64,000 nucleotides of DNA, taken from the NCBI GenBank assembly GCA_963555705.1, contig OY743176.1, positions 41,796,026 through 41,860,025 on the forward strand, in the 5' to 3' direction. Position numbers and translations under genes: made by a program. Shown in pieces: positions 24,212 through 36,355 of this stretch (position 1 is the stretch's first letter; the number at the start of each line of letters is the position of its first letter). Source of the stretch: Ligustrum vulgare. Lineage: Eukaryota > Streptophyta > Magnoliopsida > Lamiales > Oleaceae. Below the pieces are notes generated by a model that worked only from the letters and a program-made list of their open reading frames with translations, was not told the origin of the DNA and did not search any database.

Positions 24212-27200
24212 ATTGTTGGGGGTTAAATTGTAAATTTCAAAAGATAACAAAATCAAAAACCTAATATACCAAATAAAACTCAAACGCGTAGCTCTCTCCA
24301 CTTCGACCTCCAGTACCCTGGGTCTCATCCTCTTCGACCTCCATTACTGCCGTCACTGCTACCATCGCCCCTTCGACCCTCGTTACATCACCGCCACCAC
24401 TGTGACCTCCAAAATCCAACAGTACCCTGGGTCTCACAGCCCCTTCGACCACCATTGCTGCTACCATATCGCTATCATCGCACCTACAAGATCCAACGGC
24501 TCGTGAAACAACGACCATGTTCATTCCAAACCAATCGACCAGCTACGGGTCCTTGAAGGTTTAATTATTTTCTTGAAATAATTAGTTTTTTTTTTTAATT
24601 TAGTTTAGAACTATTGATTTTTGTAGTTTGACAAGTATGAAGGGTTTTTTTTTTAGTGGAAGATGGTGATTTTGTTGGGAATTCATGTTCTGCTAAATTT
24701 AGGGGTCTAAATTGATGCCGAATTGGTGACGTTTTGTTATTTTATTGAAAGCAAGAATTTTTTTTTATATTTTATGATGATAAATGTAGTCTACTCAGAC
24801 ACATGGACTTTTTGTCTAATTAGCCTTTCTATACAGGTTGGTTTTTGGCTTCAGTAGCATAAGATAAAATTCATGATGGCTGCTTGTGATACATTCTGAT
24901 CTTGGGCTATTGAGCAGCTTTGTACTCGTGTAGACTACAAGTTGATTATAAAGTCATAGTTTTTGTTCACGTAAAGTAGTAGTTTCATTGAAGTAACAAT
25001 GACAGAATTGTAGTGGTAAATAATTTGGAACTATCTGTCTTATCAGATTCCAATATTTGAGAACGGTCATGAGAAAGGTCCTATAGGGACCAAGAATTTT
25101 CCACTCATTGAATAATTATTTTTAAATTATGAAAACCGTGCTGCTGCGATCTCACCCCTTTTTAAGTTAACGCCGCGACGTATTCGTCTAGCCAAATAAA
25201 ACTCAAATTGTTGGGGGTTAAATTGTAAATTTCAAAAGATAACAAAATCAAAAACCTAATATACCAAATAAAACTCAAACGCGTAGCTCTCTCCACTTCG
25301 ACCTCCAGTACCCTGGGTCTCATCCTCTTCGACCCACTTCGACCTCCATTACTGCCGTCACTGCTACCATCGCCCCTTCGACCCTCGTTACATCACCGCC
25401 ACCACTGTGACCTCCAAAATCCAACAGTACCCTGGGTCTCACAGCCCCTTCGACCACCATTGCTGCTACCATATCGCTATCATCGCACCTACAAGATCCA
25501 ACGGCTCGTGAAACAACGACCATGTTCATTCCAAACCAATCGACCAGCTACGGGTCCTTGAAGGTTTAATTATTTTCTTGAAATAATTAGTTTTTTTTTT
25601 TAATTTAGTCTAGAACTATTGATTTTTGTAGTTTGACAAGTATGAAGGGTTTTTTTTTTAGTGGAAGATGGTGATTTTGTTGGGAATTCATGTTCTGCTA
25701 AATTTAGGGGTCTAAATTGATGCCGAATTGGTGATGTTTTGTTATTTTATTGAAAGCAAGAATTTTTTTTTTATATTTTATGATGATAAATGTAGTCTAC
25801 TCAGACACATGGACTTTTTGTCTAATTAGCCTTTCTCTACAGGTTGGTTTTTGGCTTCAGTAGCATAAGATAAAATTCATGATGGCTGCTTGTGATACAT
25901 TCTGATCTTGGGCTATTGAGCAGCTTTGTACTCGTGTAGACTACAAGTTGATTATAAAGTCATAGTTTTTGTTCACGTAAAGTAGTAGTTTCATTGAAGT
26001 AACAATGACAGAATTGTAGTGGTAAATAATTTGGAACTATATGTCTTATCAGATTCCAATATTTGAGAACGGTCATGAGAAAGGTCCTATAGGGACCAAG
26101 AATTTTCCACTCATTGAATAATTATTTTTAAATTATGAAAACCGTGCTGCTGCGATCTCACCCCTTTTTAAGTTAACGCCGCGACGTATTCGTCTAGCCA
26201 AATAAAACTCAAATTGTTGGGGGTTAAATTGTAAATTTCAAAAGATAACAAAATCAAAAACCTAATATACCAAATAAAACTCAAACGCGTAGCTCTCTCC
26301 ACTTCGACCTCCAGTACCCTGGGTCTCATCCTCTTCGACCCACTTCGACCTCCATTACTGCCGTCACTGCTACCATCGCCCCTTCGACCCTCGTTACATC
26401 ACCGCCACCACTGTGACCATCGCCCCTCCAAAATCCAACAGTACCCTGGGTCTCACAGCCCCTTCGACCACCATTGCTGCTACCACATCGCTATCCTCGC
26501 ACCTACAAGATCCAACTGCTCGTGAAACAACGACCATGTTCATTCCAAACCAATCGACCAGCTACGGGTCCTTGAAGGTTTAATTATTTTCTTGAAATAA
26601 TTAGTTTTTTTTTTAATTTAGTTTAGAACTATTGATTTTTGTAGTTTGACAAGTATGAAGGGTTTTTTTTTTTAGTGGAAGATGGTGATTTTGTTGGGAA
26701 TTCATGTTCTGCTAAATTTAGGGGTCTAAATTGATGCCGAATTGGTGATGTTTTGTTATTTTATTGAAAGCAAGAATTTTTTTTTATATTTTATGATGAT
26801 AAATGTAGTCTACTCAGACACATGGACTTTTTGTCTAATTAGCCTTTCTATACAGGTTGGTTTTTGGCTTCAGTAGCATAAGATAAAATTCATGATGGCT
26901 GCTTGTGATACATTCTGATCTTGGGCTATTGAGCAGCTTTGTACTCGTGTAGACTACAAGTTGATTATAAAGTCACAGTTTTTGTTCACGTAAAGTAGTA
27001 GTTTCATTGAAGTAACAATGACAGAATTGTAGTGGTAAATAATTTGGAACTATCTGTCTTATCAGATTCCAATATTTGAGAACGGTCATGAGAAAGGTCC
27101 TATAGGGACCAAGAATTTTCCACTCATTGAATAATTATTTTTAAATTATGAAAACCGTGCTGCTGCGATCTCACCCCTTTTTAAGTTAACGCCGCGACGT

Positions 27201-30200
27201 ATTCGTCTAGCCAAATAAAACTCAAATTGTTGGGGGTTAAATTGTAAATTTCAAAAGATAACAAAATCAAAAACCTAATATACCAAATAAAACTCAAACG
27301 CGTAGCTCTCTCCACTTCGACCTCCAGTACCCTGGGTCTCATCCTCTTCGACCTCCATTACTGCCGTCACTGCTACCATCGCCCCTTCGACCCTCGTTAC
27401 ATCACCGCCACCACTGTGACCTCCAAAATCCAACAGTACCCTGGGTCTCACAGCCCCTTCGACCACCATTGCTGCTACCATATCGCTATCATCGCACCTA
27501 CAAGATCCAACGGCTCGTGAAACAACGACCATGTTCATTCCAAACCAATCGACCAGCTACGGGTCCTTGAAGGTTTAATTATTTTCTTGAAATAATTAGT
27601 TTTTTTTTTTAATTTAGTTTAGAACTATTGATTTTTGTAGTTTGACAAGTATGAAGGGTTTTTTTTTTAGTGGAAGATGGTGATTTTGTTGGGAATTCAT
27701 GTTCTGCTAAATTTAGGGGTCTAAATTGATGCCGAATTGGTGACGTTTTGTTATTTTATTGAAAGCAAGAATTTTTTTTTATATTTTATGATGATAAATG
27801 TAGTCTACTCAGACACATGGACTTTTTGTCTAATTAGCCTTTCTATACAGGTTGGTTTTTGGCTTCAGTAGCATAAGATAAAATTCATGATGGCTGCTTG
27901 TGATACATTCTGATCTTGGGCTATTGAGCAGCTTTGTACTCGTGTAGACTACAAGTTGATTATAAAGTCATAGTTTTTGTTCACGTAAAGTAGTAGTTTC
28001 ATTGAAGTAACAATGACAGAATTGTAGTGGTAAATAATTTGGAACTATCTGTCTTATCAGATTCCAATATTTGAGAACGGTCATGAGAAAGGTCCTATAG
28101 GGACCAAGAATTTTCCACTCATTGAATAATTATTTTTAAATTATGAAAACCGTGCTGCTGCGATCTCACCCCTTTTTAAGTTAACGCCGCGACGTATTCG
28201 TCTAGCCAAATAAAACTCAAATTGTTGGGGGTTAAATTGTAAATTTCAAAAGATAACAAAATCAAAAACCTAATATACCAAATAAAACTCAAACGCGTAG
28301 CTCTCTCCACTTCGACCTCCAGTACCCTGGGTCTCATCCTCTTCGACCCACTTCGACCTCCATTACTGCCGTCACTGCTACCATCGCCCCTTCGACCCTC
28401 GTTACATCACCGCCACCACTGTGACCTCCAAAATCCAACAGTACCCTGGGTCTCACAGCCCCTTCGACCACCATTGCTGCTACCATATCGCTATCATCGC
28501 ACCTACAAGATCCAACGGCTCGTGAAACAACGACCATGTTCATTCCAAACCAATCGACCAGCTACGGGTCCTTGAAGGTTTAATTATTTTCTTGAAATAA
28601 TTAGTTTTTTTTTTTAATTTAGTCTAGAACTATTGATTTTTGTAGTTTGACAAGTATGAAGGGTTTTTTTTTTAGTGGAAGATGGTGATTTTGTTGGGAA
28701 TTCATGTTCTGCTAAATTTAGGGGTCTAAATTGATGCCGAATTGGTGATGTTTTGTTATTTTATTGAAAGCAAGAATTTTTTTTTTATATTTTATGATGA
28801 TAAATGTAGTCTACTCAGACACATGGACTTTTTGTCTAATTAGCCTTTCTCTACAGGTTGGTTTTTGGCTTCAGTAGCATAAGATAAAATTCATGATGGC
28901 TGCTTGTGATACATTCTGATCTTGGGCTATTGAGCAGCTTTGTACTCGTGTAGACTACAAGTTGATTATAAAGTCATAGTTTTTGTTCACGTAAAGTAGT
29001 AGTTTCATTGAAGTAACAATGACAGAATTGTAGTGGTAAATAATTTGGAACTATATGTCTTATCAGATTCCAATATTTGAGAACGGTCATGAGAAAGGTC
29101 CTATAGGGACCAAGAATTTTCCACTCATTGAATAATTATTTTTAAATTATGAAAACCGTGCTGCTGCGATCTCACCCCTTTTTAAGTTAACGCCGCGACG
29201 TATTCGTCTAGCCAAATAAAACTCAAATTGTTGGGGGTTAAATTGTAAATTTCAAAAGATAACAAAATCAAAAACCTAATATACCAAATAAAACTCAAAC
29301 GCGTAGCTCTCTCCACTTCGACCTCCAGTACCCTGGGTCTCATCCTCTTCGACCCACTTCGACCTCCATTACTGCCGTCACTGCTACCATCGCCCCTTCG
29401 ACCCTCGTTACATCACCGCCACCACTGTGACCTCCAAAATCCAACAGTACCCTGGGTCTCACAGCCCCTTCGACCACCATTGCTGCTACCATATCGCTAT
29501 CATCGCACCTACAAGATCCAACGGCTCGTGAAACAACGACCATGTTCATTCCAAACCAATCGACCAGCTACGGGTCCTTGAAGGTTTAATTATTTTCTTG
29601 AAATAATTAGTTTTTTTTTTTAATTTAGTCTAGAACTATTGATTTTTGTAGTTTGACAAGTATGAAGGGTTTTTTTTTTAGTGGAAGATGGTGATTTTGT
29701 TGGGAATTCATGTTCTGCTAAATTTAGGGGTCTAAATTGATGCCGAATTGGTGATGTTTTGTTATTTTATTGAAAGCAAGAATTTTTTTTTTATATTTTA
29801 TGATGATAAATGTAGTCTACTCAGACACATGGACTTTTTGTCTAATTAGCCTTTCTCTACAGGTTGGTTTTTGGCTTCAGTAGCATAAGATAAAATTCAT
29901 GATGGCTGCTTGTGATACATTCTGATCTTGGGCTATTGAGCAGCTTTGTACTCGTGTAGACTACAAGTTGATTATAAAGTCATAGTTTTTGTTCACGTAA
30001 AGTAGTAGTTTCATTGAAGTAACAATGACAGAATTGTAGTGGTAAATAATTTGGAACTATCTGTCTTATCAGATTCCAATATTTGAGAACGGTCATGAGA
30101 AAGGTCCTATGGAGACCAAGAATTTTCCATGCATTGAATAATTATTTTTTAATTATGAAAACCGTGCTGCTGCGATCTCACCCCTTTTTAAGTTAACGCC

Positions 30201-30232
30201 GCGACGTATTCGTCTAGCCAAATAAAACTCAA
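24212..30232 (+). repeat. Trimeric higher-order repeat, two copies
   Basis: Monomers 12-14 (995, 1006, 1013 bp) and 15-17 (995, 1006, 1006 bp) repeat in order. The 995-bp monomers at 24212 and 27226 share GGTGACGTTTTG and the short CATCCTCTTCGACCTCC form. The second monomers share TTTAGTCTAGAAC and CTATATGTCTTATC. This points to a recent three-monomer duplication. Confidence 0.85.
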
Positions 30233-31366
30233 ATTGTTGGGGGTTAAATTGTAAATTTCAAAAGATAACAAAATCAAAAACCTAATATATCAAATAAAAC
30301 TCAAACGCGTAGCTCTCTCCCCTTCGACCTCCAGTACCCTGGGTCTCATCCTCTTCGACCCACTTCGACCTCCATTACTGCCGTCACTGCTACCATCGCC
30401 CCTTCGACCCTCGTTACATCACCGCCACCACTGTGACCTCCAAAATCCAACAGTACCCTGGGTCTCACAGCCCCTTCGACCACCATTGCTGCTACCATAT
30501 CGCTATCATCGCACCTACAAGATCCAACGGCTCGTGAAACAACGACCATGTTCATTCCCAACCAATCGACCAGCTACGGGTCCTTGAAGGTTTAATTATT
30601 TTCTTGAAATAATTAGTTTTTTTTGTTAATTTAGTTTAGAACTATTGATTTTTGTAGTTTGACAAGTAAGAAGGGTTTTTTTTTTAGTGGAAGATGGTGA
30701 TTTTGTTGGGAATTCATGTTCTGCTAAATTTAGGGGTCTGAATTGATGTCGAATTGGTGATGTTTTGTTATTTTATTGAAAGCAAGAATTTTTTTTTATA
30801 TTTTATGATGATAAATGTAGTCTACTCAGACACATGGACTTTTTGTCTAATTAGCCTTTCTCTACAGGTTGGTTTTTGGCTTCAGTAGCATAAGATAAAA
30901 TTCATGATGGCTGCTTGTGATACATTCTGATCTTGGGCTATTGAGCAGCTTTTTACTTGTGTAGACTACAAGTTGATTATAAATTCATAGTTTTTGTTCA
31001 CGTAAAGTAGTAGTTTCATTGAAGTAACAATGACAGAATTGTAGTGGTAAATAATTTTGAACTATCTGTCTTATCAGATTCCAATATTTGAGAACGGTCA
31101 TGAGAAAGGTCCTATAGGGACCAAGAATTTTCCACTCATTGAATAATTATTTTTAAATTATGAAAACCGTGCTGCTGCGATCTCACCCCTTTTTAAGTTA
31201 ACGCCGCGACGTATTCGTCTAGCCAAATAAAACTCAAATTGTTGGGGGTTAAATTGTAAATTTCAAAAGATAACAAAATCAAAAACCTAATATACCAAAT
31301 AAAACTCAAACGCGTAGCTCTCTCCACTTCGACCTCCAGTACCCTGGGTCTCATCCTCTTCGACCC

Positions 31367-31371
31367 ACTTC
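31367..31371. repeat. Target-site duplication ACTTC, left
   Basis: ACTTC directly before the element; the partner is 41660-41664. Removing the element and one copy restores a normal monomer (GACCCACTTCGACCTCC) of 1,005 bp. Confidence 0.95.
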
Positions 31372-31989
31372 TGTAGCGCCCCGAGTTCCGTATACCCGAT
31401 TCACTACGTCATTTTCTGTCTAAATTTTTCGAATAATATTTTTGCGGAAGAAATAATTGAAATTCATTTTTGGCTACATTAAATAAACTGTAATGGCCGC
31501 TAAAATTGAAAACATTTATGAAACCATTTGAAATAGTAAATCGAACCATTAATATTGTAAAGAAATTGCCAATATCATAATTTCTCAAATAAATGAACTT
31601 CTCTAAATTATTCGATTGTTTGGAAAATACGGAAATCATTAACGTCAAACTTTCAACCGTTCAACGATTATTGCCACCATCATTCATCGCTCGCCACCGT
31701 CTCCGAAATCTGCAAAACTGTTAAAAAGTAGGGTGAGTATTTCATGGGGGAAATACTCAGTAGACTCATCGCAAATTAATTTAATTTATAAGATGATTAA
31801 ACACATAAATCCCGGCTCTTTATAAAACGGGCATTGATAGAGCTTCTTTATAAAACTGCTCTTGATAAAACTCATATTGTGCATTACAGCACGGGACATA
31901 TTTTGCAAATCATATGCTCTTTGAAAACATCTCTTTGAAAACAGCTCTTTGAAAACCATATACTTATAAAAACATTTTAATTATGCCAA

Positions 31990-32430
31990 GCATAATTTCT
32001 TTTGAAAGCATAACATAAGATAGGATTGAAATCCTCATAAACATAAATAGACACAAGAACTTTACCGAACTTAGGTGGCAAGAATTCTTATGCAGTAAAA
32101 TCATAATAACAGTAAGTTTTCATCATAACATAGGATAATATCGAAATCCTCATAAACATAAGAATTTTACCGAACTTAGGTGGTAAGAATTCTTATGTAG
32201 TAAGTATACCAAGCATAATTTTCTGAAATTCATAGGGATCAATTGCATCATAACATAAGATAGGATCGAAATCCTCATAAACATATGCGACAGGAATTTT
32301 ACCGAACTTAGGTGGTAAATCCTCATAAACATATGGAAAGATAGGAATTTTACCGAACTTCGTGGCAAATCCTCATAAACATAGGAGACACAAGAATGTT
32401 ACCGAACTTAGGTGGCAAGAATTCTTATGT
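31990..32430. repeat. Degenerate tandem repeats inside the LTR
   Basis: Five to six imperfect copies of a 60-110 bp unit built from CGAAATCCTCATAAACAT plus TTTTACCGAACTTAGGTGG plus AAGAATTCTTATG. The last word is a near-palindrome (AAGAATTCTT). The same block recurs in the other three LOG-element LTRs (38806, 47097 and 53888 onward). Confidence 0.85.
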
Positions 32431-33189
32431 GTAGCGCTACTAAAACTCCGGTCCCCTTAACATATCATAACTTATCATATGGGACCCAAAACAATCTTGG
32501 TAGATTGATTTCATAGCAATGATCCAAAAAAACATTTTCGTGAAGCATAGGGTATACTTACTTTTCGTAAAAACATAAAGTATATTTTCTTTTCATAAAA
32601 ACATACTTACTTTTCATAACAACATAAGGTATATTTACCTTTCATAAAAACATACTTGTTTTTCTTAAAAATTGACTTTCACAAGTCACATGACATTCAT
32701 ATGAAATCATAATTTAAATCAATTAATAAGTGCGAGTCTACCTCAAATCCGACGAGTGCAAAGTTGAGCGGGAATGACTTCAATTTCTTTAAATTCTCCG
32801 TACGCTTCGTCTTAGCCAATAAGTCATTTTAGTCTATCGAATATATAGTTCAAAATGATAAATTATAATTTGAGGACTAAAATTGATGTTTTGAAAGTTG
32901 AGGGACTAAAATGAATACTTTTGAAAGTTCAGGGACTAAAATAGATATTTTGAAAGTTGAGGGATTAAAATGAATACTTTTGATAGTTGAGCTTAAAAGT
33001 AAATCAGCAGGGACTGAAATGATAAGTTTGAAGCTAAAAGGACTGAATAAAACCTTTTTAAAACTTGAGGGGCTGATTTGAAATAACATTAAAACTTTAA
33101 AAGGGCTGAAATAAACTTTTCAAAGCTGTAGGGACTGATTTAAATCATTCAGAAAACGTAGGGACCAAAGTGCAAATTTTGAAAATCAA

Positions 33190-33473
33190 AAATATATTAA
33201 ATCAGATTTATTTCTCTTTCTCTTCGTTTCAGATCAAAGAGCCAGGGAGAGAGACGAGAGACGAAGGCTGAAAAAAAAACTGGCGATCGACTACTTTCAG
33301 TCAAGGTTGCCGCGAGCCAAACGTCGGCGGTGGTTCGGCGATAGTTCGGCCATCATGTGGTGGTGATTTAGGCTAGGTTTTGGTGTTGATTCGAGGTGAA
33401 TCCAAGGCTCAAGATCTGATCTTGATTGCGATTTCCGGTGACAAATCCGGTCACTGGCAGTCGGCGTCGAGGT
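33190..33473 (+). promoter_or_regulatory. Antisense promoter-like block with splice donor in the LTR
   Basis: AATATATTAA (33191-33200), a TTTCTCTTTCTCTTCG tract, a GAGAGAGACGAGAGACG leader and a consensus donor TCGAG/GTAAGT at 33471/33472; a second donor-like AG/GTAAGG lies near 33629. It points along the + strand toward the Cys-rich ORF and LOG. The right LTR has the same block at about 40008-40289. Activity and splicing to the cargo are inferred. Confidence 0.4.
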
Positions 33474-34842
33474 AAGTCTTTGGTTTAGTTGATTTTGGGT
33501 TTTATCTATGATTGCTGGTGGTTGGATTCGAGGAACAGAAAGGGAACCGCGGCTTAGATCGCGATTTGGCTGCGAGAATCCGACGATACAATCTGCTGAA
33601 ATCAGACTATAGAGGGTTCGAGATTAGGTAAGGTTCTGGGTTTCTTCTATTTCTTAGTTTGGGTTTTGATTTTGAGTTTTGGGTGAGGATTTGGATTCGA
33701 ACTGAAGTTGATTGTGGAAAGTGATGATGATTTGGTTTCTGCAACTGATCTGGGGTGCAGGCTGCGTTGGTGGTGGTCTGATGTTCGACGATGGGTGATG
33801 ACTCTGGTTGGGTTAAATTCCGGTGATGATGAAAATGGATGATAATTGGTGGTGCTGCAGGGGGGTGACGGTTGAACTGTGGTTTTATGAATTGGCTGTG
33901 AATTGATTATGGTGAGGCGATGCTGATAGTTAGGATTTTGGTTGCAGAGAATTGGTTGATTCATGGTGATGAAGGTGACTGATTGTAGCTGGGCAGCATA
34001 ATGCAGTTTGGTGATTTTGGTTTGGAGTTCAATTGATGACGGGTTTGAGCAGTGGTGGTGATAACTGATTGGTGATGAATCAGAGACTGGTTTGGAGATA
34101 TGGCTGTCGGTTGATTAATGGTGATTGGCTATGGTGTTGCAGTTGGAATGAGGTGATGATGCTGATGATACATAAGTTTCGTGGTTATGGTTTGGGGCTG
34201 CAACTGATAATTGTGGTAGTGATGATGATGATGTTTATATATATTGAATTGTGGAAATCTGAAAATGGATGGGTCCGAAATTGTGGTATGTGGAGTTGGT
34301 GATAAAGGAGAAGAAAGCATTTTACCTTGCTGGAAAGAGTAGTGTAAGTGATGATAATGATGATGCTTTGAGGTGTTCCAATTGTTCATGTGTGGAGATG
34401 CTTGTTGATTGTACACAATGAGATGGAAAGAATAATTAAGAAGGAAACAAGGTGGGGAACGTGAGTTGTGATGGGGAAGAATATGTATTGATTTGGTACT
34501 ATAGAATATGATAGTGTAGAATTAGGTGTAATATTTATTTGTATAAAAATGATGATGTTTTTGTGTAAAGAATTGTTGTATTGGTGTAAAGAAGAAGACA
34601 TGTGGGAAAAATTTGGATTTTTAGAAAGATTTTTGAAAATAATACTTTGAATAAATAATTAAAATAATATAATTTTAGAAATTCGAATATTAAATTTAAA
34701 ATCGAACAAATTCGATATTTCTTGACTTGGCTAGACGAATCCGTCGCGGCATTAATTTCAAAATAATAAATGAAATAGTAGCGACACAATTTTCTAAATA
34801 TTAAAATAATTATTTATTGCATAAAAATTCTGGGTCGCTATA

Positions 34843-34856
34843 ATCTTACCTCCTTA
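34843..34856 (-). promoter_or_regulatory. Polypurine tract of copy 1
   Basis: On the minus strand AAGGAGGTAAGAT directly abuts the 3' LTR start (TATAGCG). Upstream lies the chromovirus-typical TTTCGAGGACGAAATT. It primes plus-strand synthesis. Confidence 0.85.
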
Positions 34857-35393
34857 AAATAATTTCGTCCTCGAAATTAAACTTACTTAACCTTAAAATT
34901 TCTGAATACTTAATCAGAATCTCTTCTTCTTATCATCGAATATTCTCAAAATAATCAAAGAATTACCTGAATATCTTCTCTACGTAATATACCCAAACAT
35001 ATCAACATAATATCATCAACTTATCTTTCCAATATTTGTAACCCAAAATTCAGTAAACAAATATCTCCCAAAACTAAGATTCTATACTTAAATGTCACCA
35101 CATTTCCTGCAAAGTATTTCTTTCACTTGTATATACGTATGAATTCTGATTCAATACGGTACTCATTTTACTTTCCACGTATCATCACATTATACCAAGA
35201 TTATCATTATTATAACAAAATATCAGTACCCATAATCCAAGAAAATATTCCAAATCTCAAATCCCATCATCAAATCTTTCTTTTATCAAGAAAGTGAACG
35301 GCGCATTAATTCTTGTCTCCTCTTATCCATTATTTTATTCCATCCTTTCTTACTGTAACACAAATCACGCGGATTCATTCATATCCTTGCGCT
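34857..35393. other. Non-coding internal region of copy 1, left part
   Basis: AT-rich and non-coding on both strands. It is conserved with 50005-50524 of copy 2 apart from small indels. No gag remnant could be recognised. Confidence 0.6.
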
Positions 35394-35402
35394 TTTAAAT
35401 AG
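35394..35402 (+). promoter_or_regulatory. TATA-like box before the Cys-rich ORF
   Basis: TTTAAATAG, 33 bp before the ATG at 35435. The identical word stands before LOG and at the same places in copy 2. The spacing leaves almost no leader, so transcription may start elsewhere. Confidence 0.4.
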
Positions 35403-35434
35403 TTCATGCTGGGAAGAGGTTGAATCATCAAACA

Positions 35435-35986
35435 ATGGATATCATCCTTTCTAACATTCGCAAGTATTATTCCAGTCTTCCTATGAATGATCTGAGAAAG
35501 ATCTATAGAATAAGGCTCGAAAGATTGAGGTTGCTAATGGCTCATGATATTCCAGAAGATGTTCGCTGGTTGATAGAAGCAAAGGTTCGACTATCTGGTG
35601 AATTACCATCAACATTTCCAAAGCACATGCCTGGTTTAGGCAAAAGCACGTTCGCAAAGAAACGAAGAGCAAAAAGGCTGGGTGGTTGCTACAAATGTGC
35701 TCGTTGGAATTGTGATACTCGTTGCAAATCAGTAGGATATTCTTCTACTAATCGGGATGATAAAATCGAATTCATAAAGAGTGGACTGAGTAAGGAGTCT
35801 TTGGATGATATTCGACTGACTCTTGAGACGCACCCAAGTGGTTATGTACAACGTGAACTTCTCTCCTTATACACTCAGTTTAACGAGGACAAAAATCGTT
35901 ATAGTCTCCAAAATATAATATCGAAAGATCCTGTTTGCCAGTCTGTTTTACAAAATGAGGCTTCTGGCAGTTCAGCAATGATATAA
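35435..35986 (+). CDS. Cys-rich basic protein of unknown function (retrotransposon cargo), copy 1
   Basis: An intronless 183-codon ORF. I use ATG 35435 (AACAATGG context); the frame is open 15 bases further upstream but without an ATG. The N-terminal 55 residues are helical-looking and charged (LRKIYRIRLERLRLLMAHDI). A basic patch AKKRRAKR follows at about 74-81, possibly a nuclear signal. Next is CYKCARWNCDTRC at 85-97, giving Cys spacing C-x2-C-x4-C-x3-C, which could bind zinc but is not the CCHC knuckle of Gag. The C-terminal part is polar with no membrane segment. I do not recognise the family. It lies 370 bp upstream of LOG on the same strand and antisense to the element. Copy 2 differs at five residues with about as many silent changes, so constraint is not evident, yet the frame is open in both. 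Confidence 0.65.
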   Translation: MDIILSNIRKYYSSLPMNDLRKIYRIRLERLRLLMAHDIPEDVRWLIEAKVRLSGELPSTFPKHMPGLGKSTFAKKRRAKRLGGCYKCARWNCDTRCKSVGYSSTNRDDKIEFIKSGLSKESLDDIRLTLETHPSGYVQRELLSLYTQFNEDKNRYSLQNIISKDPVCQSVLQNEASGSSAMI

Positions 35987-36031
35987 GGTAAATCTTTTTA
36001 AAATATTTTGCTGCTTTCTTTCACGCGTTTT

Positions 36032-36166
36032 GGAAATAAAATATATTTTCCTTTCTCGAGGTTTGATAAAGCTGGAAATAAATATATTTTCCTTTTCTCG
36101 AGGTTTGATAAAGCTGGAAATAAATATATTTTCCTTTCTCGAGGTTTGATAAAGCTGGAAATAAAT
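36032..36166. repeat. 42-bp minisatellite between the two cargo genes
   Basis: Three units plus a partial one, starting at 36032, 36073, 36115 and 36157, each GGAAATAAATATATTTTCC... to ...GGTTTGATAAAGCT. Copy 2 has only one unit at about 51170, so the number changed after the copies separated. Confidence 0.9.
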
Positions 36167-36272
36167 CACCGAAAGGTGATATCTTTGGTAAAATAGTCAA
36201 AAGTTGTCCGATTTTGTCAAAAGTAAATCTTTACTTTTTCAGAATCAATCAAAAACAGTAAATTTTTCCGGC

Positions 36273-36281
36273 TTTAAATAG
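36273..36281 (+). promoter_or_regulatory. TATA-like box before LOG
   Basis: TTTAAATAG, 75 bp before the LOG ATG. This would place a start near 36305 and a leader of about 50 nt. It is conserved in copy 2 at 51336-51344. Confidence 0.5.
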
Positions 36282-36355
36282 CCAAACATATTTCATAGTT
36301 CAGGCATCCCAAAATCACATCTTCTTCGTAAGTTTTCCCTTCTTTACTATCAAAG

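Larger units (their letters stand above)
13041..31371 (+). repeat. Satellite block 1 (18 full monomers plus 134 bp)
   Basis: Monomers 1-18 and the first 134 bp of monomer 19, ending at the TSD (ACTTC, 31367-31371) of the first LOG-carrying element. The first monomer is entered from the CACTA side without the CCAAATAAAACTCAA word that precedes all later monomers. Confidence 0.95.
31372..34842 (-). repeat. 3' LTR of copy 1 (3,471 bp)
   Basis: Begins TGTAGCGCCCCGAG and ends GGTCGCTATA on the + strand. It contains a tandem block at about 31990-32430 (next entry), a 32870-33180 stretch of GGGACTAAAATGAA-type repeats of about 30 bp, and a GATGATG/GGTGGT-rich low-complexity part at about 33720-34380. 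Small ORFs on both strands (e.g. His/Tyr-rich at 34129-34416) derive from the low-complexity part and are not supported. Confidence 0.95.

Noticed and set aside
24261..24524. Recurrent minus-strand ORFs of 69-87 codons (MNMVVVSRAVGSC...) in many monomers as a protein family
   Set aside because: They recur only because the satellite monomer recurs; they have no motif, differ at their ends where monomers differ, and lie in a GC-richer non-coding stretch.
13041..31371. Regularly spaced repeats as a CRISPR-like or rDNA spacer array
   Set aside because: Units are about 1 kb and contiguous, in plant DNA, with no rRNA sequence; it is a tandem satellite.
31409..31648. 79-codon minus-strand ORF, also at 38225-38464, as a retroviral-type protein
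   Set aside because: It lies in the LTR beside the terminus, is AT-rich with no motif, and is broken in copy 2 by small insertions.
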